DNA from: Pachyseris speciosa
Taxonomy: Eukaryota; Cnidaria; Anthozoa; Scleractinia; Pachyseridae
Direction: 5' to 3'
DNA: 64,000 nt
Assembly: GCA_016490735.1 (NCBI GenBank)
Contig: JAEMWC010001213.1
Location: 159,691 to 223,690, forward strand
Part shown: positions 55,199-64,000 of the stretch, piece after piece
Position numbering within the stretch: position 1 is the stretch's first letter
Layout of the letters: each line of letters begins with the position of its first letter
The notes under the pieces: model-generated
Told to the model about the DNA's origin: nothing
Database searches by the model: none
Seen by the model: the letters and a program-made list of their open reading frames with translations, nothing else
Position numbers and translations under genes: made by a program

Positions 55199-56432
55199 TA
55201 TTTAAAAGAAGCACAGAAGAACAATATCTCTGCTCGAAGAATGCGTTTTGCGAGACGTGGCTGTAAAATGGACTCAGCGATGGCGCGTTATGGGGAACCT
55301 TACACAGACTGGGAAGGTTGGACAAGATTTAATGTCAGGACAAGGCGTGTCGAATTTCGGTGAAGCGACGAAAGATGGTCGTAAGTTCGGCGTATGAATC
55401 GATAGGCGAATTTGTTTTCGCACGGTCGAGAGAAATTCTTGATACGTGATTGCCAGCTTGTGAGGGCCAGGGTTAAGATTAGCGATAGCTTTGGTGGACG
55501 GCTAGTATTCGGGTTGGGGATCATGTGAGGATTGTTGGTGATAGGGTATCATAGAAAATCTGTTTCTGATTATAACGTGGAATTTCTGCCTTGTGGAATC
55601 AATTTCGTGCATTAAGAGGAAATGAGGTGCGGTAGATATTTTTCCTTGCGTTGTAGTGACAAATGAACAGCGCATTTTTGTAAGAACACCTATTTTCAAA
55701 TTTTATCCACCACGCTAGGGCGGCGGATCTAGTTCGACCTAACCTATGAATCAAAACAATGAGCCGAACACGGCAGAACTTGGAAATTAAGCTCACTAAA
55801 TTCAGGGATTTCTTGTTCTTTCCTGGGTGGTCCATCATGGTTTTGAGACGATATCGCTAAAATAAGACGAGAAGGCTGTAAAATTGCAATAGTTGTATAA
55901 CTGCAAACCTGTGCAAGTTTTCGTAATTTCTTTAAAGGTAATTTAAACCTGCGACGAAGCGTTAGCTGTGTACTTTATAAAACTTCTGCCTCTGTGAGTG
56001 CAACTTGTTTGTACAGTTGAACAATAAAACTACAAGTTATATGACACCTCTTGCCTGTGGCTTGTCATGGTTTTTCTTGGTTTTTCTCGTGAGATCAAGT
56101 AAAAACCGACACAGAAGAACCTACTAGATGTTTTGCAGGTGAACCTGAAAACGTTCTTATAGGTTTGGTGTCTACTGAGAATGGAAAAGCTGCCTGTTAC
56201 CATGGTTACTGGTCCAACAACTGGATGTATATGGGTGTGGTCCCTTTGGTGTAATGTACACCACTAAGTAATGAATGCAGAATACTTGTTATATTAGAAA
56301 GCTGCAAGTCGTCTCGGGGTGGGGGGGGGGGGGGGGGGGGGGGGGGTGAGCATATTTCAGGCTGTTATTATTATTGTTCTCTGTCAGAGAAAAACAGTTT
56401 TTTCAACATCGGGGAAACTTGAAGCCAGGGAA
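55199..56432. other. ATXN7L3 3' UTR and downstream DNA
   Basis: AATAAA at 56023-56028 is the first good polyadenylation signal, about 825 nt after the stop. A G-rich homopolymer tract at 56,317-56,347 follows. No other gene seen. Confidence 0.45.
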
Positions 56433-56434
56433 TA

Positions 56435-56693
56435 GTCCAGTTTCGAGTTCGCCATGACCGCTGAATAAAAGCACTGAGAACGCACTTGTATAGGGAATAT
56501 ATTCACAAATTCCAGCGAGAAGATGACCTGTTAACAGCTCTGTCTATTGTTTAATTTTCAAATTTGTGGCACCTTCCCGCCGGTACCGTATTTGTGAATA
56601 TTTTACTTTAGGTCGAGACTAACCCTGTATGAATGCGTTCTCAGTGCTTTTATTCAGCGGTCATGGCGAACTCGAAACTGGACTACTGTGTAT
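56435..56693. mobile_element. MITE with about 50-bp perfect TIRs, TA flanks
   Basis: GTCCAGTTTCGAGTTCGCCA... at the left is complementary over about 50 bp to the right end (...TGGCGAACTCGAAACTGGAC). TA on both sides (56433-56434, 56694-56695) points to a Tc1/mariner-type MITE. Confidence 0.85.
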
Positions 56694-56699
56694 CCAGAC

Positions 56700-59600
56700 A
56701 GGCCATCTGTAACTCGGTGAAAAGTCGGGGAATTTTACTCTTGTCTATCCACTAGGTTAGGGAAGGAGATTCCTTGTAAAGGTTGTCTTTTCAAATAATT
56801 TGTACAAAGGAGTTGATTACTGTGGCTCCATTGCTGGCTTTATTGCCCGAGGTTTTGCCTTGAATGGTCAGTAAATAGTCGGGGAATAGACTTTATTCGT
56901 ATATCTTCCTTTAAAGAAATGGAACTAGGACCAAATAGCTGTCCATGGCTGCCACTGCCCGGGTGATATGGCTGTGCGCATGCGTTAAGGTACTGGCAAG
57001 GCCGTGGGTTGATGTCTGTATGTCACATGCTTTAAACGTTGCAACCCAGTTATGCCCAAATTTAATGGTTAACTGCCGTATAAAGACTGGCCTTATTATG
57101 TTTTGTACTTTTCTTGGTTTTCCAAGTGTGCACCTATTTACAACTTGAGCTCATCGGGTTCCTATTTTATGGGAAGTGTTAGCCTACAAAATGGTGGGGG
57201 ATGTATGTAAAATCTGTTGTGTTGCAAGCATCATTATTCAGACTTTTGCATAACATCCCGGATATGTCAAAAACCAAAAGCGGCGTCCTTGGTTAGACGT
57301 TCAAGCATTTCCTCCATGAGACAAGTTACGCAACCGTGTTTAGATTGTGGCCGTAAGGAAACTTGAAAAAATACAGGGCAGCTAATGTTACTCATGGCAA
57401 TGTTAAAGTTTAAATTCCGAAAAATTTGGATGTTATTCTTGTACCAACAAGCATGAAATACTGACAACAAATTACTGGATTTGCAAACATTAATATTCTC
57501 CCCCACCCCATAATTTACGTTTTTGCAGCATCAGATCATCAGAGGTGTATGGTATGCAGTAAGACGTTTCTTTCAATAGTTCATGTTTAGTTACTTCGCT
57601 CTTTGTTTCATCTGCCAGTCATGTCTTTCCTTTCTTTGCTTGACTATGTTGTTTCTGGGATGATTCGGTTTTCACTGTTGTCTTGTTTGCTGTTCCTTTC
57701 TTTTGCGTCCCTTTTCCAGGTTCCTGTCCGATTCTCTCTCCTTGACACTTTGGCTGAAATGCAATCACTCTATCAGAATAAAAAGAGCAGCAATTCGTTC
57801 CAGAGTAGCTTTCAGAAAGGGTGTAGTAAGGTCCGCTATCGTTCCACTCCACTGAATGGGAGGCCTCCAACTGAGACCCATTTGCATGGCAGGCGCTAGA
57901 AAGAGGAAGGGCCGGGGATACACCAAGCACGTTGGGGGTAGCGTTGGCTCTCCCAGCCATGCGCTCCCATCGTGTCGCGTGCGTCCTTCTCCCCTCTTCC
58001 CTTCCATTTCTAGCACCCGCCACTCCGACTTCGTTCGCACCAACATTTCAACAACTTCGCTCTTCTCTCCCTACGTACGTTCTTAACGAATCAAGCCTCT
58101 CGTATAAATTTCTCCCCACTGCTCTCTCTCCCAGACTTCGCATCACGGTTTTAAAATTCCCTCTCGTCTGGACCTATTCATTGACAAAGTTTGGCACTTA
58201 GCACCCATCCCCCGTCCAAGGCAAAAGACAAAGTACAAAATGTTGGATGGCTGAGGTTTCAATGCTTAACTTGTAATAATTTTCACCAAATCAGATTCAT
58301 CTTCTCAGCATTTCCTCTCATCCCATAACATCCCGCTCACCTCGCTCAGATTTAGCGCCCAATCTCCTCTCACCCCAAACATTTCCGTCACTAGTTACTA
58401 AGACTTGGAATAACACTCAAAGTTTTCCACTATATCTAAGATAAAAGTTAATATTCTGAAATGATCCTCATCCCAGATCAGCTTAGTAATCCTGTTTTGA
58501 TAAACAAGCCCCTGGAGGTCCTTTACCGTGAAATAAATTTCTCATTTACATACAAGCAAATAGTTTTAGTGAAACTGCTACTGCCGACTGGAGAAGACTC
58601 TTCACCTATGAGGCCCTGTTAGGGCAAATCCCGACAGGCGACACGGCACTGAATCGGCGCCAGTGAAGGAAATGCGGAAATGACTTCGAACGACAAGACC
58701 GCTCCCGTGACATTCATAAACTCTTTATTGATAAATAAGTACACAAAGCACAAGTTAACGATAATAAGATGCCAAAGCCAGAGGCTTGTATGGCTTATAT
58801 GACTTATATGGCTTAAATGACTGCAAATGGCGACAGCGACATTGGCGATTTTAAATAAGACAGCAACTTGATGCATTCGAGCAGAGGAGAATGTCAAGAA
58901 TGAATTTGTATTTTCAAAAAGTTAATCGTTGTCTGTTTTCTGTGTGGAAACATACAGAGGTACGACCCCTGAATTACGACAACGCATTTTTGTTGGAGAA
59001 ACGACCTCGGAAACGTTCTGAACTTTCCGAAATTGCGACATCGACATCAGTATCACTGAATGAAATTCCAACAGCGACATGTGGCCCTTGAAATTCAGAC
59101 GGGGGACATAAAGACCACCCCCCCCCCCCCCCCCTCCTCCCGACAGGGCCTCACCTATGCACTCAGCTGTACCACGGAAATAATTTCTCGTTTCAGTTTT
59201 GACTGCCAAAATTTAATACGAACGAGCTTACAGCAACCATTCTCACCAGTGTTTGACAATAAAAATAAATGTCTCGACGCAACGGTTCGAGCTAATTAAA
59301 GGATTGAACAAGAAGTATAGAAGCAATCAACTTCAGAAGATTTATATGGAGAATGGTTACATACGCTGATTTGAGCTTTACGTCGGCTGATTACATATGG
59401 ATTATCTTTGGTCAAAGTCTATTCAAACTTAATTTAAGTGCCTACCCACTTTGTAAACGAGCTGTCAGTTTATTGAGGTAAATGGAAATTACTCCCGGCA
59501 TTATCAATTCAAACAGCAGAGGCAGTTGACTTGAGTTTTCGTCCACTGATAAATCTCTGTCTTCGTTTTCAGTTCTATCGTGCAAAGTTGCAAATTGTGA

Positions 59601-61072
59601 CCTTCACCGTTTGTCGATCATTTTTATTTCCAGAAAATTCAGTTAAGATTGCAAATAGCATTTTTGTTAGCTTGATTCAGCTTATAATAATGGAAATGGT
59701 TTAGTCATTTATACTGGATAGGTGAACTTAAACTGTACTGTCTTCGAAGGAAAATAAATTTCAGGACGTTTTGCGTAACTGCCAACCAGACGACGAAAAC
59801 GTGTGCGAAAATGAAAAAAATTAAAAATAAAATAAAAAAAACTGATAAAATAAAACCTCCGAGGCATTGCATATGTACAACCATGCACACTGGTGCATAT
59901 AATAGTGCAATGTCAAACGTCTTTTAGCAATGTCCCTTTAGAGTATTAAACCAAGGAAACAGAGAAAGATTCGTAAAACCGCAATCCTTCATATCCAAAC
60001 CAGGCTAATATCAATAATTTCAATTCCGGCTTCTATTGTCAATGTCTTTCCGTCCACTTTGTACTAGTTGCAGGATATACATGTCAACCGATTCCTTACT
60101 AGTGCGTAGTACCGAAGTGTATTTATCATACCTGGAAACAAACTCTGCATACTGCTCTGTCTGTCATAACTCCATGAAAGTCCCCTCTACCGCACGCTTT
60201 GCAATAATTTGTTCCACAGAACTTGCACTTGAAAATCTGCCAAAACAACAGGAAATACCAGTGAGGCGGAAAAACATGCGTTTCGATCGGCCATCATTTC
60301 TTCTTAGGAACCGCTGGATACGATTCTGTTCTACAGTACAATGGCCCCTCAATTGTAGTTCTACATGCCTTAGGTAGCATAGCGCTGAAAAAATTTTCAC
60401 TACTCTACGGCGCTGCAGCGGGATAATTCCACCTACCATGTTATTTTCACGGCAGCCCCACCGACACATCGTGTGAGCAAAGACAATTGAAGATTGTGGT
60501 TTATGAGTTCCAATAGGTGCTTTGAGAATTTTCTTTGCTGTAACAGAGTCACCCTTAAATGGTGTCAATCCGCGACTAATGAAATCTTTGGAATTGAATT
60601 TGAGTAATCCTTGACCCCTTGCGAAAGTACAGCTCTGTTTCCGAACTTGTGTTAGTCTGGATCCGAAATGACATTAGCAAAATTTTCGCCGTGACAGGTT
60701 GTTTATCGTACGTTTTTGTGATGCAAATTGTCCTCTCTTTGTCATTTCTTGAAATCTGTCAAACTCTAATGAACAACTTAAACGACCCCCGCTTGTGCGT
60801 CGTTGAGCTGTTTTCTTTCTCTCTCTAATTATTCGATTGGCATCTCAACGGTTCATTGTTGGCTCCCTGAAAGTGCTGTGTAACGTGTCTGTAGTCAGAA
60901 CAGTTCTCTTTACTGGGTAAGCTTCCATCAAAATAGCCACTTAAAATTGAACTTATAAGGAAGTTTAAGTTGTACTATTGAGAATTGCCTCTGATGGTGT
61001 ACCGCGTTCCGATAGCCAGGGCCTCGAACTGATCCCCTTTGTCGAAGCGGTGCTGCTGGCCTGTAGACGCAC
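56700..61072. other. Long interval without a recognised gene
   Basis: Overlapping ORFs on both strands at 57,600-58,200 coincide with a GC-rich block but have no motif or splice structure I can support. ORFs at 60,036-60,568 are likewise unassigned. A poly-C run lies at 59,119-59,136. Confidence 0.4.
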
Positions 61073-61192
61073 CTGGTTGACATCTTTTCCTGCCACCGTC
61101 AGCACCTCAGAGACCACTGTGAGCTGAGACAATAAGAGATGATCGTGATCACAATGCCACCCCTTAATTTCACACCACTTGTAATGATCCAT
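61073..61192 (-). CDS. Possible first coding exon of an unknown gene
   Basis: ATG 61192, 40 codons (MDHYKWCEIKGWHCDHDHLL then LSQLTVVSEVLTVAGKDVNQ), then a GTGCGT donor in phase 0. The codon pattern looks protein-like but no family is recognised and no downstream exon was found. Confidence 0.28.
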
Positions 61193-61697
61193 GTCTGTCA
61201 GTATTACAGAGCGGAAAATAATAATTGCCCTCTCTTCAAGCTTAAGGGCGCTATGTCATGATGATTTTTACTCAGTTTTTTGGAGGTCAAATTAAAGCCA
61301 AGGACCCTCAAGTACCATTGATTATAACCAAAATGTCCTTACAACACAAAACAAAGATATCAAGCTATTTTCTCAAAAGGTAAGCAAACCATAACCTGTA
61401 TTTGGCCATTTAATTTTTTGCACAGCACAGGAGAACTTGAAGCCCAGTTTTTTCAAGTTGCAATCCATTTCAATCCTTGTCATCCTAAGCCAAAGACGCT
61501 TATTTATAGTTTTGCTAAACTGCAAAAATAATTTTAAACAAAAGTAAACTGCAAGAACTATTATTTTTTGGTTTTCTTTGCTTCCAATATAATTTTCAAA
61601 GTAATAAACAACATTTGATATAATTTGATTTGATTTGAGATTTGTAATTAGTAGGCGAAGAGCCACCTTGTGGACCGGTACTACCAATAAATAAATC

Positions 61698-61759
<62 letters not shown>
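61698..61759 (+). repeat. (TTA)n microsatellite
   Basis: About 20 uninterrupted ATT units. Confidence 0.95.
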
Positions 61760-61794
61760 GGGGACCAGTACACGACAATTTGGTTTTATCAACG

Positions 61795-62026
61795 GAGTTA
61801 ATAATGTAAATTGGCCACCGTAAAGACATTCAAACGGCTGACGTTTCGAGCGCTAGCGCTTCATTAGAACGTTAGATACTTAGATAAATGACCCACAAGC
61901 TTTTAGCTCTGAATTTTATCGTTTCAAAATAAAGGTTGTATGTATGTGTGTGTTATGCTAGCGCTCGAAACTAACGCCAGCTTTTGAATCTCGGCATGAA
62001 GGCCGGCCAATTTACATAATCAACTC
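61795..62026. mobile_element. MITE-like element with nested inverted repeats
   Basis: GAGTTAATAATGTAAATTGG and CCAATTTACATAATCAACTC form the ends. A second pair, TTTCGAGCGCTAGC (61844-61857) and GCTAGCGCTCGAAA (61957-61970), lies inside. Confidence 0.7.
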
Positions 62027-62564
62027 AGTTTTCGTCTTCCACTTCCCCACCGACGTAGCACCACAGTTTCTTTAGAAACCAATTAAAAAACCCCTTTATT
62101 GTACAGTTTCAGTGCCTGTTTTCTTTTTTATATTATAATTACGAACTTACAAAATGACCAGCCCCCAGCTGGCTTGTTTAAGCTCAGTTTGTGGAGCACT
62201 GTAACACGGAATTACAGCTACCACCGTACGAGCCTATTCATACTTTCTTTTCGCTACTGCTAAAGTAGTGTTCACAGCTACAATGATCCATCACATCTTT
62301 GAGTTCAAAGATCAAAGATTGGCATCTGCAACAACCTGAGGGCTTGCCTTCAAACAGCTGATGGTCTCAGTCCTTACTCGTGATTTCGCATGAGAAGGGC
62401 GAGAAGGGCATTATTAACAACTGATCTCATGTAAGTGTTCGCATTACAACAACAATAGTTAGTTCGCCGGAATTATATTGAGAGCTCCATGTGGCTGGTG
62501 CCAGACCTCTTTTCAAGGCTGCATTATATGCTGGGGCCAAGATATCAAACCATCCATGTAAGTC

Positions 62565-63045
62565 ATACTTTATTTATTTATACACGGTAAAATCTTCAGT
62601 TTGTAGTACATTAATAAAATTAATTAAAACAACACTGTTTTACAAGATTGCCGTGTGGGAGCCCGACTGACAATCGCTGTACAATTTATCAAATTCCCTT
62701 TTAAAATATCCAAGAGAGTCTGATTTTCTTAAATTTACGGGTAGGTTATTCCATAGTAGCGCCCCGCTGTAGCCCAAGGCACGCTTACAATAGTTCGTGC
62801 GTGGCTTGGGCAGGTTTAGTTTAATCTCAGAATCTCTTAAGTTATACGGTGTACTACGGATGCTAAATAAATCCTGCAGGTACGCTGGGGAAAGCCCTTT
62901 AACTATTTTAAACATTAACATCGCCTTAAGCTTTTTCCTTCGTGTGGAGAGATTGTCCCAGTTGAGCCTATTTAGGAGGATACTGGCACTAGTGTCATAA
63001 CTGGACCTGGTAATGACCCTGGCAGCCCTATTTTGGAGTTACATA
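62565..63045 (-). mobile_element. LINE C-terminal fragment, minus strand
   Basis: Minus frame with NRLNWDNLSTRRKK, MLMFKIVKGLSPAYLQDLF and GALLWNNLPVNLRKSDSLG, the conserved C-terminal region of LINE polyproteins. It ends at 62,640 and is followed by an AATAAATAAAGT 3' end near 62,570. 5'-truncated near 63,045. Confidence 0.75.
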
Positions 63046-63440
63046 CAATCCGAAAATACACGAAAGGGCAAAGAGTCGCAGGAAAAAGGGGAAATATTTT
63101 TAAACATATCGTATCGTCGTACTGGTTACGTTCGCAACTTGCTTAACTGAGTTGGAAAAAAAAAGCCCTGTGGATATGGAATAGGGCACCTTTCAGGCGA
63201 CTTCCGAGAGTTCCAGTGGAAATAATAAGGACGGCAAAAGCAATAACAATCTTTTACCAGCAGCTCTTATAACCTCTCGGTCTGCCCCCCTCCCCACCCC
63301 GCCGTGTCACCCTGTCGTCGTGTTCATGCCTGTATGTCAGCGGTTAACTTCAAAACCCTAATATTTTGGGTCGTTTCTTCCTTTTGAAATGCTTGTCGAA
63401 ATACATTAGTTTTGCACTTTTTTCAACCTGTTCCCTAGAG

Positions 63441-63660
63441 ATGAGCAAGCACACAGCAGGTAGCATCAAGATTAAGCCCAAGCGGCTGTCAATTCGACGT
63501 ACTCGCTCGCCTAACAGAATGGGATCGGAAAGAATACGTCATGAAGGATTTGACCAGGATCGCGAAAGCTCTTTGCCGCCTGAACTTCGTTCAAGACTTT
63601 GGTCGCTTTTCGCTCAGATAGAAAGAGAATTTGAGTGTGTACACGCTGAAAACCTCGCTC
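63441..63660 (+). CDS. WDR37: WDR37 orthologue, first coding exon (partial gene)
   Basis: ATG 63441, 73 codons plus one base, then donor GTAAGT. The N-terminus is basic and serine-rich (KPKRLSIRRTRSP), followed by LPPELRSRLWSLFAQIEREF and ECVHAENLAR, the helical start of WDR37, where a basic Ser-rich leader precedes a coiled segment and a WD40 propeller. WDR37 is reported to partner PACS1/PACS2. The WD repeats and the rest lie beyond the window. The assignment rests on one exon. Confidence 0.72.
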
Positions 63661-64000
63661 GTAAGTAAACCAGCTTGGCATAACCTTACTGTATTTTTAA
63701 CTCAAAATATGGCAAACTTCGCAGAAGTCTTTGGCAAGATGGCTGTAATTATTAAGCTTACATGTAACTGCAGCCTGCGTTTTCTGATCGACGTTTGCCT
63801 CCAATATCGATAGTTTTGCAGTTAACTATAAGGAAAAAGAAAATCATTGTTCTTGTTGTTTTATTAAGCTTTTTAGTAAGTGGACAATATTTTTCACGCT
63901 CGGATGCTAGAACTTCAATTCATAGTTTAATTTGTACACGCAGTCTATTTATGAAAATATTAGTGTGGCATCGAGGTTTACTGTGGTCGACGTGTTACGA
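63661..64000 (+). other. Intron 1 of the WDR37 orthologue
   Basis: No exon or repeat recognised up to the window edge. Confidence 0.5.

Noticed and set aside
57603..58201. Overlapping ORFs of 76-134 aa on both strands
   Set aside because: A GC-rich block keeps several frames open at once; no domain, start context or splice signals favour one.
61373..61829. Minus ORFs with poly-Ile or poly-Asn
   Set aside because: They are translations of the (TTA)n microsatellite.

Overview
This window is animal nuclear DNA, most likely from an anthozoan cnidarian (coral or anemone). Four things point that way: split genes with canonical GT-AG introns, orthologues of conserved ciliary, chromatin and WD-repeat genes, abundant DNA transposons, LINEs and tRNA-derived SINEs, and a Polinton/Maverick-type virus-like element of the kind common in cnidarian genomes. 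The species is inferred, not shown.

Layout. 1-11,797: most of a Polinton (adintovirus-like) element, cut by the left window edge. It holds a partial packaging ATPase on the minus strand. On the plus strand follow a coiled-coil protein, a capsid-type C-terminal fragment, a basic protein, the major capsid protein candidate, a pVI-like/adenain-like protease fusion, a small zinc-ribbon-like protein, a PLA2-like protein, a chromodomain integrase, a Bro-N/nuclease protein, a zinc-finger protein and a protein-primed DNA polymerase B. The copy is decayed: an in-frame stop in the integrase, several -1 frame breaks, and a 503-bp tandem duplication at the polymerase start. 11,798-12,879 is AT-rich, with hairpins and a 25-bp minisatellite. 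12,880-13,361 (minus) is a two-exon gene for a small secreted protein.

14,022-32,142 is bounded by matching 5'-AGGCCG terminal inverted repeats (about 55 bp) and TAA on both sides. I read it as an 18-kb PIF/Harbinger-type element, or a composite built on one. It contains a degraded MADF (Myb/SANT-like) gene, a ZAD-like zinc-finger ORF, a tRNA-SINE, two LINEs (one with a 2A-like motif), a hAT-like MITE with an 8-bp target duplication, two TTAA-flanked elements, and a 1.44-kb foldback with a 9-bp target duplication. 32,146-32,905 is a degenerate CAAACTTAATAAAATG-like array that also lies to the left of the element. 33-37 kb is repeat-rich and has no recognisable gene.

37,493-43,721 (minus) is CFAP410 (C21orf2), 10 exons, 289 aa. 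44,160-55,198 (plus) is ATXN7L3 (SAGA DUB module, Sgf11 family), 17 exons, 341 aa, including a 14-nt microexon. The two genes are head to head with 438 bp between start codons. All intron phases in both reconstructions agree. 55-63 kb is mostly non-coding, with MITEs, microsatellites and a LINE 3' fragment. 63,441-63,660 is the first coding exon of a WDR37 orthologue that runs out of the window.
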